A stretch of DNA of 64,000 nucleotides from assembly GCA_030512335.1 (NCBI GenBank), contig JAULSU010000005.1:2914001-2978000 (forward strand). Reading direction: 5' to 3'. This DNA comes from Immersiella caudata (taxonomy: Eukaryota; Ascomycota; Sordariomycetes; Sordariales; Lasiosphaeriaceae). This document shows positions 1 to 11,124 of the stretch, in pieces (positions within the stretch are counted from its first letter, which is position 1; every line of letters begins with the position of its first letter). The notes under the pieces were generated by a model. That model was not told where the DNA came from, did not search any database, and saw nothing but the letters and a program-made list of their open reading frames with translations. A program made the position numbers and the translations under genes.

Positions 1-383
1 GGTGAGTGATTGTAAGGGGTTCCGCTGAGCTGAACGCCTGCCGTCGTAACCGGGACGGACCTAGATCCTTAGCTTCTGTGAATTTATCATGGGGCATGAG
101 GCCGATTTCAATGTCCCTGATCGCTTCTCCCACTCCTGTCTCCGCCGATTGAGTTTAGAGATTGTGACAGTTTTCATTTGTTGGAGTCGAAACTCAACGG
201 ACTGCGGGGATACGTCCCATGACGTCACCCCACGTCAATCGTCAGGCACAAAGTTCAACCTCATCAGAGTGACGATTCTCCTGAAAACCACATTATGTCT
301 AAAATCGCCTATTGCCCCTCGTCTTTTGGTAGGTTTTTAAAGATGGTAAGGTCATCAATTCATTCGCATTTAGGGCCACCACG
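1..383. other. Upstream flank, no gene seen
   Basis: No convincing coding region or RNA gene is visible. It probably holds the promoter and 5' leader of the small gene starting at 384. The short open frames here lack splice logic or recognisable motifs. Confidence 0.4.
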
Positions 384-866
384 ATGGCCTCTACACGTCA
401 ATTGCCCTTGCGATGGCTCCTCAGGGCATCACCCCGCCAGCGCCTTGCAAGTCGGCCGCTCCTCACGCCTGCTCTCCTCGCTCGGTCATTTCACCGAAAC
501 CTGGAGCTGGCCGAGCCATTCAAGGATGACCAGGAGCGGACGGACCTCAAGCCTAGATCCTACGACTACACTATGAGCGGATCGGACTATGATGCTTCAG
601 ACCATCACCCCGACGTCTCGTATAACCCGAGTATCACCACTCCCGAGGAGGCGAAAGAGAATTGCGAGAGGGAGCGGACTGAAATGAACTATGAATCAAG
701 CCCACTCGAGTTCAGCCCAGCAAACAAGTCCCTCTCGGATGCGCCCAAGGAGATATACGACAGCAGCGTCCACAAACCGAGGATCAAGAGCGGCGAGAGA
801 TCATCCAAAAAGTCCGGAACAGCGCTGCCTCGGAAACTGGAGCCCATCAAGTATCGGATCGGCTGA
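384..866 (+). CDS. Small protein with mitochondrial-type presequence, unknown function
   Basis: A single-exon frame of 160 aa. The first ~37 residues are rich in Arg, Leu, Ala and Ser with no acidic residues (MASTRQLPLRWLLRASPRQR...), as in a mitochondrial matrix presequence. The rest is hydrophilic and charged, rich in Ser/Glu/Lys, with no membrane segment and a basic C-terminus ending KYRIG. I do not recognise a domain. The ATG at 384 is chosen because it gives the presequence. Small poorly conserved mitochondrial proteins of this shape are common in fungi. Mitochondrial location is an inference from composition only; the function is unknown. Confidence 0.6.
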   Translation: MASTRQLPLRWLLRASPRQRLASRPLLTPALLARSFHRNLELAEPFKDDQERTDLKPRSYDYTMSGSDYDASDHHPDVSYNPSITTPEEAKENCERERTEMNYESSPLEFSPANKSLSDAPKEIYDSSVHKPRIKSGERSSKKSGTALPRKLEPIKYRIG

Positions 867-1093
867 GCGGGAAGGGAATGCTGGTTGCTGAAGCCAGTAA
901 TGGCTCTGCATTTGTGTCTTTTGCATTCATCGTGGCAGCATGGGGGAATCATGTGCATAGCTAAAAGCACTCCCTCCCAGGAGAAAATCTCAGGAAAATC
1001 TATAGACAATCCAGATCTTCATAAGCCCAACAACATTGCCTCCCCCTCCTGACGCCGAAACTCCCTGTGGGTATCATCCACATCATCCACCCG

Positions 1094-1781
1094 TCAAGCA
1101 TACAACCCCATCATATCCTCACCTTCCTCTTCACTATCATCCTTCACAACCTCCTTCTTCTTCTCCAACTCCTTCCTACACAACGGGCAAGTCCCCTTAC
1201 TTCTTAACCAAGGCCCCACACACTCCAAGTCAAACCTGTGACTGTGATGACAAGGCAACTCCACCACCAGACAATATTTATCATCTAGATACGCCTCGGC
1301 GCAAATTGGGCACGTATCGTCCTTCTTCAGTGTCTTCCTATTTACCCGCTCCAGCGAATCCACGAACTCCTGTGATACCCCTGGAATGGACGTGGGCGGG
1401 TTGGATACGTCGATTTCGAGCACGGAGACGAGCTCTTCGAGGAAGTGTCTGTTTTCGGGGTTGGGTGCGGTTGTAGCGAGGGTGCCCATTTGGTCTTGGA
1501 GGAGGCGGAAGAGGGCCGAGAGGTCGGCAGGGTTGGGGACGGCGTGGGGATTGTTATGGGCTTCGAGCGGGGTGGTTGAGGAGGTATTGGAGGGGGCGAT
1601 GGTTGAGAGGTGAGCGGTGAAGGATGCCATGTCTACTTGGCGGCGGCGGTGAGGCGTAGAGGAGGATTTGATGTTGTGTTCGACTGGGAGGGGGGTTTAG
1701 TGGGTTGCTGGTGAAGGGTGTGCGCGGGGCTGAGGAGACCCCGCGGTGGGGGAGGAGCTTACTTTCGTATTGCGTAGCCAT
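1094..1781 (-). CDS. RING-H2 finger protein, likely E3 ubiquitin ligase
   Basis: Two exons: 1763-1781 and 1094-1632, joined over a 130-nt intron (donor GTAAGC, acceptor AAGTAG). The join is in phase and adds MATQYEN before MASFTAHL, giving 185 aa. A RING finger starts near residue 114 (CPIC), continues with CHHSHRF and ends with CPLCRKE, so the eight Zn ligands of a RING-type finger are visible. The tail is acidic (DDSEEEGED). RING proteins of this kind normally act as E3 ubiquitin ligases, and the substrate here is unknown. There is no transmembrane segment. The gene is divergent from the hydrolase at 2596. An unspliced start at 1630 is possible, but the upstream exon is better supported. 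Confidence 0.8.
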
Positions 1782-2595
1782 GGCGATGCTATTTTGGGTT
1801 GTTCACTGGGAAAATATGGTATCAGGAAAATTTAGAGAACTAGCGGGAATCTTTCGTCGAGTTGTGAGGTGGTTTGTATTTGGAACTGGTTTGTTGAGGG
1901 TTGAGTTAGGCACTGAGGTGACGCGGAGCTTGCATCGTGGCTTCAGGTGGTCAGTGCGCGCCGCGTTGCATTTGGGGGCCTGTTGGAGTTACCCCAGATT
2001 CAGGGGATCAATTGAACTTGAGCTCCCGCTGCGCTACCAATGGTTTCGTTTGGTTGGGAGTACGGCACAACGCCAATTTGCTTCTGCGGTACTAGATGCC
2101 GATTGCTTAATTGCTTTTGCTGCGTACCTGACTTTAGTTTGTATCACCAGTAATCCGTACTTCAACTGAGTAAGGTCGACTTTCGGTGCACTCGGGTCGC
2201 TGACTGGATCCCGGCATTGTCGAACATCAGATAACAAAGCCATCACTATCGACTGCCATCCCGACTAGTGGCCAAGCTGGCACCAAGCCCGAAAATTCAA
2301 TTGACTTCCACGTTGTCATAAAATTTTCAAACTGCCGATTGGCGCGCTGTCAAGGCTGGATTGGCCGCGAACCGCGTGGTTTTGCTGTGTCGGCGCCGAA
2401 TGACATCATCCCTCAGCTCGCCCAGAGCCTGAGTGAAACAGCCGGAACCAGCTAACCCGGCCTCGGAAGATTGACAAACAAAAGTTTATATACGGGGCCA
2501 TCAGCGAGTTCATCTCATGAATCCCTCTTTATAATGTCATAGTGTTGCCTGTGTCAGGATACCGCCCAAGCCCAGGGGCTGCCTCAAATCTCATC
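1782..2595. promoter_or_regulatory. Divergent intergenic region between RING gene and hydrolase
   Basis: About 0.8 kb separates two divergently transcribed genes and should contain both promoters. Two CCAAT-type elements (ATTGG) lie near 2337 and 2358, and a TATA-like run lies near 2487 and 2530. The open frames that cross this stretch have no motif and no splice support. Confidence 0.45.
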
Positions 2596-5418
2596 ATGAA
2601 CACCGCAACAGTCTCCCTGGCGGTTACGCCTACCGTCGTCTCGACTTTGGTCTCTCATGTAAGTCAACAATTTACCTCCTGATAAAAAAATACCCCTAAC
2701 ATCATGCAGTATGTCAACCCGAAGCCCCGGAAGCAAAAGCCCACGGCCTACATCTCATACGACGAAGGGCTCCACCTCATCCGCTCCTTCCTCCAACACG
2801 CCTCCCGCCGCACCGTCGAAGACCTCCAAGCCTTCACCAGCCAATGGGTCCCCCACCCACAATGGGTTAAAGTCGACGAAGTCGAGATCCCCGAGCCCGA
2901 CCTCTCCCACGCCGCCTCCCTCCTCGCCGACCAGCTCGGTCCCGAGGGCATGCGCCGCGTCGGCGGCCGCGAATGGTGGCAATGGCGCAAGCCCAAACAC
3001 CCCCTGAAAGCCGAGTGGATCGAGATGAAATCCGACTACCACGAGCGCAAGAAGAACATCGACCCCGGCAACCGGGTCATGATGTACGTCCACGGGGGTG
3101 CGTATTACTTTGGGAGCGTCGATGAGCACCGGTATCAGATTCAGCGGCACGCGCGGAAGTTGAAGGCGAGGGCGATCGCGCCGAGGTATAGGCTGGCGCC
3201 GCAGTTTCCGTTTCCGTGCGGGCTGCAGGATTGTCTGGCGACGTATTTGTATCTGCTTTCGCAGCAGGAGCCGAGCACGATTATCCTGGCAGGGGACTCG
3301 GCGGGTGGAGGTATGATTGTGAGTTTGTTGGTGGTGCTGAGGGATAGGGGGGTTCCGTTGCCGGCGGGGGCAGTGTTGATTAGTCCGTGGGTGGATTTGA
3401 CGCATTCGTTTCCGAGTGTGAGTGAGGAGTGTCCGTTGGATTATATCCCGGCGTCAGGGTTTCATCATAAGCCGAGCATGGCTTGGCCACCGCCGAGTGA
3501 GGCAGAGTTGGAGGAGCTTAAGAAGCAGGCGATGGCGCAGAAGAAGGAGATTAGGGAGAAGGGAAGTGAGGGGAGCGGGGGTGCACCGACGATGAGGGAT
3601 GTTGAAGAGGCAACCACGAGGTTGAAGTTGGTGATTGATGGGGAGGAGGTTGAGATTAGGGAGCAGATACAGGTAAGTATGCTGGGAAAGAATGATTGGG
3701 GCGGGCTACTGACAGACGTAGATGTATACCACCAACGAGTTGCTTGCGCATCCGTTGGTCAGCCCGGTGATGCAGCCGACGCTGGGAGGGCTGTGTCCTC
3801 TGCTCATCATGGTGGGCGGTGGTGAAATGCTTCGCGATGAGCAGATTTATCTCGCTCACAAGTGCGCCAATCCGGAGCAATACCTGCCCGCCGAGGCCTT
3901 GATGGATGACCATGCAAAGGAGCAGCTCAAGAAATATCCTCCAACAGACGTTCAGCTTCAGGTGTGGGATCAGCTGTGTCATGTCGCGCCGACTTTGAGC
4001 TTCACCAGTCCAGCGAAATACATGTACAGGGTATGTCTGCAAACATCCTAATCCAGACCCCTGAGCCGACTAACAACTTCCAGAGCGTCGCCCAGTTTTC
4101 CGCCTGGTGTCTCGCCCGCGCCCAAAAGACCTCCATCGACATCCTCGACGACGACCGCATCTCCGTCATCTCCCAACCCTCCTCCGATGAAGACAAAAAC
4201 CCCGAAGAAGATAGAACCGAAAAAGCCCATGCCCAAACTAACATCACACTCTCAGCTCCCGTCGAACAATCCATCGGCAAAGCCGGTGATCCCCTTCCAC
4301 CCTTCATAAACCACATGATCCGCCAACGCATCACCTTCCACGGCTCCATCTACCCCCTCCCCCCTCCCTCCGAACTCCCGGCTTGCACCATGCCACGCGA
4401 CCATGTAGGCGTCGTCAAAGTCGGAACCGTCCGCAAGTGGCTCGCTCACAAAAACCGTTGGGCTGCCCGTTACCGCTCTGCACACAACGCCATCCGCGCG
4501 CAGCGCCTCAAGGACTTGGCCATCGGGTATGAAGTCTACGGTGAGGGGGAAGTACCTCCCTCGACGGCACTCGCGGGGCGGAGGAAACTAGGAGGGGAGG
4601 AGTTTGAGATCAAGAAGAGAGTGAAGGGCTGGGGTCTGGCGCTGTGGGGAATATGGGGGAGCAAGCATGATGAGATGACGGTGGAGAGGGGGAGGGTCGC
4701 AGGCGGGGAAGGGAAGGAGAGGGAGGTGGAAGGGGGAAAGGAGGGCGAGGGGGCTAGGACTTGGAGTGATTTGCAGAGGCAGGAGGGGGTTAAGGGGACG
4801 GGGAGGTTTGGGCGGCTGGTTGGGGGGTTGCCGTTGGGTAGGAAGAAGGAGAATGGGGTTGAGGAGAAGGACGCGGTCAAGGAGAAGGAGGGTGTTAAGG
4901 TGGAGGGGGCCGTTGAGGGTGAGAAGAGGGAGAGTCTTGAACAGGGTAAGGTGGGCGATGATACGAAGCCGGCTATGGAGACGGGTCACCGGGATAACGT
5001 AGGCGGGGATGAGGATCTTTTGTGGCCTGGGAGGGCGATGGGGGAGAGCGGAACGACTGGGAGAAGGGTGTTTATTGGGGGAGTGGCGACGCCGTTTGCG
5101 CTGAAAAAGGAGGCGGATACGGCGAGCATGATAACGCTGGAGCCTTCGAGGCCGCCTACGCCCGGTCCGAATACGCTTGATTTTGGTACTCAAGGGGAAG
5201 ATGGAAAAGGGGAAGTCGTTGAGGATGGGAAAGGTCCGAACCATGGTGAGGAAAAAGAAGAGAGTAGTGGTGCAGTGAGCCCTGGGACGGCGGCGACGAC
5301 GCCGTTCACTACGCCTATGGTGACCCCTGGGTTAATCATGCCGGGTGGAAGACCCGGACTGGAAACATTCGTTACGGCGCAGGAAGTTCCTCGGGCAAGC
5401 TTGCAGGGCTGGTCTTGA
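2596..5418 (+). CDS. Alpha/beta hydrolase of the hormone-sensitive-lipase type with long charged C-terminal tail
   Basis: Four exons (2596-2658, 2710-3672, 3722-4030, 4084-5418) join in phase to 889 aa. All three introns have GTAAGT/GTATGT donors and AG acceptors. The catalytic domain shows the oxyanion-hole motif HGGAYYFGS near residue 148 and the nucleophile elbow GDSAGGG near 215. A candidate catalytic His lies in QLCHVAP of exon 3. At the usual acid position the motif reads GGGEMLRDE, with Glu where the family normally has Asp. From about residue 450 the protein becomes a ~440-aa hydrophilic tail, first Ser/Pro-rich and then an extreme Glu/Lys/Gly-rich stretch (4630-5010), with no domain I recognise. 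The family hydrolyses acyl or acetyl esters. Substrate and location are unknown; there is no clear secretion signal. Confidence 0.85.
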
Positions 5419-5824
5419 CCTGATGATGTTGTCATTCCTTGAGAGCGTTTCCTGTTTCTTGCTTGGCAGTTTAATACCCTAGTGCGCTTGGTTTCTTTTG
5501 TTGTCCATATATAGCTGAATAGGGTGGTAATTAAGTTGTAGAATAGTTGGGCAGATTGTAGCCATTACCTGGGTAGTCATGAGGGGAAAGATATATGCTT
5601 CGAGGTTTCTTTTGTTATTTGTACAGATATAGTACAGATGTTGTACATTGGCCCGCTTAGATGCTCTAAATCAACGCCTTCAAACGCCGGTTCCGCCTTT
5701 TGGCGTAGTCTCTGCCATGGGCCCTTCCCATGTGGGCGTGAGCAAGCTGATTTCCATCTCCTCCGCGGCGCAGCATTGGTTTCTTCGCCATATTCGTCCC
5801 ATATTCATCAAAACCACCATTCTC
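5419..5824. other. Convergent 3' flanks
   Basis: Sequence between the stop of the hydrolase (plus) and the stop of the mL41 gene (minus). It holds both 3' UTRs and no gene is seen. Confidence 0.5.
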
Positions 5825-6190
5825 TCAGTCCATCCCGTTCTGGACCTTCCAGTTTTGAAGATACAGCTCAGGGTCTCGCGGGCCGGCCTTGGTCTCGTAT
5901 TGGCCGTATACTCGTTGAATGGTGTTGGCGACAAACGGCGTGAGCTGTTACCGTCCCGGTCAATTCCCATCTTTCTGAGCGGATATCCAGTAGAAACAAA
6001 CCTTGAAGCCTTCCAGCGGCGGCACAACATACGTCCGCACCTTCTCCCACTCAATCACATAGGTTCCGTACTTGGTGTGCCGACCCATCGATCCCGTGCC
6101 CGTGCCCTTGTAGTAGCCCTTATTGACATCCTTGGTGGTAAGCCGCAGTTTGCGGTAGCGCATGCCCTGGAGGATGCGAGTGGGCTGCAT
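5825..6190 (-). CDS. MRPL27: Mitochondrial large-subunit ribosomal protein mL41 (MRPL27)
   Basis: Two exons, 6002-6190 and 5825-5944, are joined over a 57-nt intron (donor GTTTGT, acceptor AACAG) to give 102 aa. The protein has the mL41 signature: basic N-terminus, KLRLTTKDVNKGYYKGTGTG, then SMGRHTKYGTYVIEWEKVRT, YVVPPLEGFK and, after the splice, LTPFVANTI. The splice between GFK and LTPFV falls inside a conserved block and restores it, which supports the model. It is a component of the mitochondrial 54S subunit. The start at 6190 fits the usual short fungal N-terminus. The open frame on the opposite strand is a shadow. Confidence 0.92.
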
Positions 6191-6532
6191 CGTTGCGCTG
6201 TGATGGTGGTTGCGGTGGTAGATGTTGTCGTCGTCGCGAGGATCAAGGCTGGCCCAAAAATTCCAGGCGGAGTGCTGGGCCAATTGCGCCCCCAAATACC
6301 CTCGATAGATGCATTTTTAGCGGGGCTTATGTACCCGACGAAGTCCTGGGTAGCGAGCAGAACCCTAACCCTCACAACCCATGACGAAGCCAGGATTACC
6401 CACCCTCTTACCGAACGCGATTATCCTTCCCTCAAAATGACACTGTATCGCCAACTTTAGCTATAAGTATCAGCCAAAGTCCACTGTGGGTAGCATCGTC
6501 ATGGGCACCTGTATAAATCACATTCCAAACTG
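6191..6532. other. Intergenic, upstream of mL41 and downstream of F-box gene
   Basis: Likely mL41 promoter plus the 3' flank of the F-box gene. No further gene is supported. Confidence 0.4.
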
Positions 6533-7580
6533 TCACCTAGGAAGCCCGTCAGAGCCCAGGCGTGTGAAATAACCACAGTGGCGAGTGAGCTCTGGCTCAT
6601 TGACAGGCCGCGTTCCCTCTTTGCTCTCCGCCCAGATATGCTGTGCTTCGACACATGCTGCAAAGTGAGACAAAAAGCCTTGCGTCGAATAAGTCCGGTC
6701 TCGGGCAAGAAAATGCGAATCGCCGCGTAACGATTCTACACGAACTTGACAGCCCTTGCAACTGACGCCACGCTCAAGTTTGGCATTCTCCAAACTGTAG
6801 CATGGAAATGCCGTTGCTGCCATAAAGCGTTGTTCTGGTTGCTCTCTGCGGGTTCTCAGATCTCGAGTCACATTTTGGCTGATGGCTTTAGCGGCAAGAA
6901 GCATTTGTGTGGCCTTCTTCTCGAGTATCAGATACTTCGGTCGTCTGGCCGGTGTATCCATCATGTTATAGGTGCCAGGCACGGTCTGCAAAGCTGGCCC
7001 GGATAGGAGCAGGAGCCGACTTAGAGATATGTGTGCAACTTTGGCGAAAGTAGACGGGGGGGAGGACACGGTAGTGGGCTGAAGACTGGAGGCAGTCCAA
7101 GCAACATCTTTCTGCGGTAAAGAGGAACAATAAGCCTCCAAAACCACCACAAGTTGAGCATTTATCCGTCACGAGAGGCCGATAGAGGTCAGTAATGGTG
7201 AAGCAGTGAGCAAGTCCGGTGCGCAATGGACCTCGCAGGCCCTCCAGGCCATGCTTGGAGATCAGTTGGTATTCGTGCAGTCCGGTCGATAGGACGCGAG
7301 CTTGCCGGTTGATTTGACGGAAGTGGAAGAAAGAACGAATGTCGAGATTACGGTGCACCAGAAACATGAGTTCCACGGGGAGACGATCAAAGATCCCAAG
7401 TTTGGCGGCCGGCAATGTCTCGAAGGCGGCTTGAAGAGATGTCCGGATTGACTGCATCTCGTGTGGGCGCGAACGGACCACGACGAGGTCAAAGTCGCGT
7501 CGGTGATACGAACATACTCGGATTATCGCGTCAGGATGTTTCTTAACATGGGTACGGATATCTGTTGGTATGCTGTTCAT
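6533..7580 (-). CDS. F-box domain protein with apparent one-base frameshift
   Basis: The N-terminal frame (start ATG 7578-7580) carries an F-box-like segment near residue 85 (IFDRLPVELMFLVHRNLDIR) and a Cys pair region (CSTCGGFGG, CCLDCLQ). Coding continues in another frame from about 7060 to 6533 with LSRLLLLSGPALQTVPGTYN and GVSCKGCQVRVE, then QGFLSHFAACVEAQHIW, a C-terminal pattern typical of this fungal F-box family. The switch lies at a run of seven C (coding strand, about 7055-7061). A six-C run would keep one frame through RVLPP and STFAKVAHIS. No intron with good signals fits. F-box proteins are substrate receptors of SCF ubiquitin ligases. Either the gene is disrupted or the run is a sequencing error. 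Confidence 0.65.
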
Positions 7581-7906
7581 TTTCGCTGGTGGACGAGTTG
7601 ATGTAATTCATGTGTTGTGGTAGTCGCGTGCTAGGAATTACGAGAGTTAGGTGAAGACGTCGCTGGCTTCTGGACGCCGGATCTACCCCTGTTCCCGGCC
7701 AGGGACGATAAGAGTGCGATAAGGCTGTGATCCCCGCTGTTTTTCAGCGTTCGGCGGTGCGCCCCACCTTCACCGCCAAAATTTCCATTGGCAGAAAATT
7801 AGGTTCGGGAAACTACTGAATTGCAGGTTGCCCGCGAGACAACGGCACCTCGGAACGAACTTTTTCTCTAAGTTGATCGAGCTTGTTGCGACAGCACACA
7901 ATCGCC
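7581..7906. promoter_or_regulatory. Divergent promoter region, F-box gene / UTP14
   Basis: A 326-nt stretch between two divergent starts. It holds both 5' leaders, including an ATTGG element near 7788, and no coding signal. Confidence 0.45.
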
Positions 7907-10629
7907 ATGCCGGGACGTCAAGCTCACGGCAGGTCGCTGCTGCCGGCCTCGGGGGCGAAGAAGGAGAGGAAACCTAGCAGCCGCTCGAGGGCGAACAAGG
8001 CGCTCGATGCTTTTGCTCTCGCCGAGAAGGAGGTCCCGACCAGACGCGCCAAAGGTGTTCGGATGCGGGATTTGGATGAGGAGCCAGCAGAGCGCACTCA
8101 GAAGCGACAACACGATGATGACGATGAAGACGACGAGGACGAGGAGGATGTGGAGGAGGGGCCGAGAAAGAAGAAGGCGCGGAAGGACGATGAGGACGAG
8201 TTCGATGGCTTTTTCGGCGGGCCGGATGAGGAGGATTGGCATGTTGGTGTCGGTTCCGGGGACGAGGACTCTGAAATCGATTCCGACGAAGCTTTTGGCG
8301 AGTCCGACGAGGAGAAGTTCGAGGGATACGGCTTCCGCAGTGGGAAGCTGAAGAAGTCAAAGGCTGATGAGGAGGACGATGACGAAGATCTCGAGTCACT
8401 AGGTTCCGACGCCATTGATCTTGCAACAGCTCTCGATCAGTGGTCCGAAGGCGACGATGATATGGAAGAGGAAGATGCGTCTGGGTCAGAGGAGGAAGAG
8501 GAGGAGGCATCAAGCGACGACTCTAGCGACAGTGACGATGACGAAGAAGACCCGGCCAAAGTGAAATCGTTACAGAAAATAATTTCTGGATTCGCGGGTG
8601 ATTCTGACGAGGAGGAAGAAGACTCGGGTCCAAAGCAGAAGGCCAAAGTCAGCCTGGAAGACCTTGGCCTTGCCGGCGTCAAGGACCGCCACATCAAGAA
8701 GTCGCTGAAGCTCATGAACAAGGAAGAGAAGGCGACCAAGTCAGGGTCATCTAAGAAGCTCGCCGTTCCGTTGGCGAGACGACATCAAGACAAGCTGGAT
8801 CGCGCTGCGGCCTACGAGAAGACGACAGAAACCCTTGACAGATGGATTGACACTGTCAAGCAAAACCGACGAGCGGATCATCTCATGTTTCCTCTTGCCC
8901 AGAACGCCCACGATGCTGGCCTAGACAATGGTGAGCTCTTGCCTGTAACGGCGAAGACAGCGGGAACAGAGCTCGAGAAGACTATCCTAGCGATCATGGA
9001 GGAGAGTGGACTCGGCCCAAGTGCCAAGGCCCGGCAGATAAGAGAGGAAAATGCTGCTGCCGAGGGCCAGGAAGGGCCAACTATGGCGGAGCAAATAGAG
9101 GCCGCAAGGCTGCGCCGAAAGGAGAGGGAGTTGCACTCCCGCGAGGCTGCCCGGGCAAAGCGCATCAAGAAGATCAAGAGTAAGGCGTATCGCCGTATCC
9201 ACCGCAAGGAGGCTCTTCGTGAGGAGCAAGCAAATCACGAGGCTTTGGCTGCCGCTGGCGAGCTGGACTCTGATGAGGAGCGCGAGGCCCAGGACAGGAG
9301 GAGAGCCCTCGAAAGGGTGGGTACAAGACACAGGGAGAGTAAATGGGCAAAACTAGGCAAGAAGGCTGGTCGCGCTGTCTGGGATGACGACTTCCGTGCT
9401 GGCCTCAACGAGATGGCCCAACGAAAGGATGAGTTGAAGCGTCGCATCGAAGGCCGAACACAGAGTTCGGGTGACGAAGACGAGGACATGTCTGACGACT
9501 CAGGGGACTCTGATGGTGATGATGGCGATAGGCGCCGACTTCTGGGGCAACTGGACAGCGCTGCGGCTTACGACGAGGACGAACCTCAATCCGGGCTCAT
9601 GGCGATGAAGTTCATGCGGCGGGGTGAGGCTTTGCGCAAAAAGGAGAACGACGAGCTAGTGGATCAAATACGCCGCGAGCTGGACTCTGACGCCGAAAGT
9701 GAGGAGCCGGAAGAGTCGGATCTGGGTCGTCGACAGTTCGGCATGGGTCAGGCAGCACCAAAAGTCAACCCCTTCCTTCCGAAATCAGCGAAGGGTCAGG
9801 ATGGCAGAACATCAATATCTGCTGTGAAATCAGATGGCGAACCCAAGACGCTCCCGCTACCTCAGCGTGAGCCATCACCTGCCGCGCCGGGCGCTGCTGG
9901 GGCGTGGTCGCGAGCCGGGCAAGACGGTCGCAAGAGCAAGAAGGCTCCCAAAGGAAGAGTCGACGAGCTCGATCTTTCCAACGCCGCTATGCTCGCAACC
10001 AAGAAGCCATCAAAGCCCGCAAACTCCAAGACCGCCGTAAATAGCTCAACCGATGTCGATGTCCAAGACGAGTCGGACGATGAAGATGCCATCCATTTGC
10101 CCATGGCCATCCGCGATCAAGAGTTGATTAAGCGAGCTTTCGCGGGTGAGGACGTCGTTGGCGAATTTGAGAAGGAGAAGGCCGAGATTGAGCAAGAGGA
10201 CGATGAAAAGGAGATCGACAACACGCTTCCTGGCTGGGGCGGTTGGGTTGGCGAGGGCGTCAGCAGCCGTGAGCTGAAGCGACACAAGGGGCGGTTTGTC
10301 AACAAGGTGGATGGCGTCAAGCAGAAGGATAGAAAGGACTTCAAGCTAAAGGGGGTAATAATCAGCGAGAAAACGATTAAAAAGGTATGCTTCATCCCGA
10401 CCCCTTTCCATTCATAACTCCTGTCTAACAAGAAGATTCTCTGTAGAACAACAAGTATCTCGCACCTCAGCTGCCTCATCCGTTTGAGAGCCATCAGCAG
10501 TATGAAAGGTCGCTGCGGCTGCCTATCGGTCCTGAATGGGGCACCAAGGAGACGTTCCAGACTGCGACCAAACCGAGGGTCATTGTCAAGCAGGGTATCA
10601 TCGCTCCTATGTCGAAGCCCATGGTATAA
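7907..10629 (+). CDS. UTP14: UTP14, U3 snoRNP / SSU processome protein
   Basis: Two exons, 7907-10384 and 10447-10629, join in phase over a 62-nt intron (GTATGC...CTGTAG) into 886 aa. ATG 7907 (MPGRQAHGR) is the family start; the frame upstream has no ATG. Visible Utp14 blocks are: very acidic N-terminal third, RRHQDKLDRAAAYEKT followed by LDRWIDTVKQNRRADH, the basic SREAARAKRIKKIKSK helix, ESKWAKLGKKAGRAVWDDDF, the GWGGWVGEGV motif, and a C-terminal exon with YLAPQLPHPFES and RVIVKQGIIAP. In yeast Utp14 sits in the nucleolar small-subunit processome and activates the helicase Dhr1 for 18S rRNA maturation. The length is normal for the family. The second exon is essential: reading through the intron would lose the conserved C-terminus. 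Confidence 0.95.
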
Positions 10630-11124
10630 ACGGGGATTTTTAGGGTTAGTACTGGCGTTTATGTTGCCGGCATCTATGAGTAGACAAAATAAAATAAGGC
10701 AAATGGCCTTATGTAACCTTCATACAGACCTGCTTGGGAATCCCCAAAGATTTTTTGCCGTGATACTACATCCACCCCATTGAGTAGCCTATGGACTTTT
10801 GTAACCATGCCTGACGCTGTGCAATTGTTGCTGCCGTGCCCGTATGACCGATACCTACGTCGCTCCTGTGTGAAGTAACCAAACAATGAGATGCGTTTCG
10901 TCTCCCTATGCCACATTGCAATGCATCCCGTATGTCACAAGCGCTCAGGTACCCATGAAATGTATTTACATCAAGTAGATAAACCCCATTAACAGACACT
11001 CCCATCTCTCTCATCGACATAGTCCATTTTGTCTACGCCTCTCCGACCCACCGCCCCCACGGCAAGCCCATATATGCATATGTGATCCCTCCCCTTTCCC
11101 CAAACTCAACCTCTCTCTTCCCCC
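10630..11124. other. Convergent 3' flanks of UTP14 and RIB3
   Basis: About 0.5 kb between two convergent stop codons. It contains the 3' UTRs and no supported gene. Short frames here have no motif. Confidence 0.5.

Noticed and set aside
1705..2169. Plus-strand frame of 154 codons upstream of the hydrolase
   Set aside because: It starts inside the intron and first exon of the RING gene on the other strand and has no motif.
4588..5244. Minus-strand frame of 218 codons
   Set aside because: Shadow of the purine-rich tail of the hydrolase; its composition follows from the strand bias.
5648..6460. Plus-strand frame of 270 codons
   Set aside because: It is antisense to the well-supported mL41 gene and starts at TTG.
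7974..8513. Long frames antisense to UTP14
   Set aside because: Produced by the acidic, GAN-codon-rich stretch of UTP14 and contain only Ser/Pro-rich low complexity.
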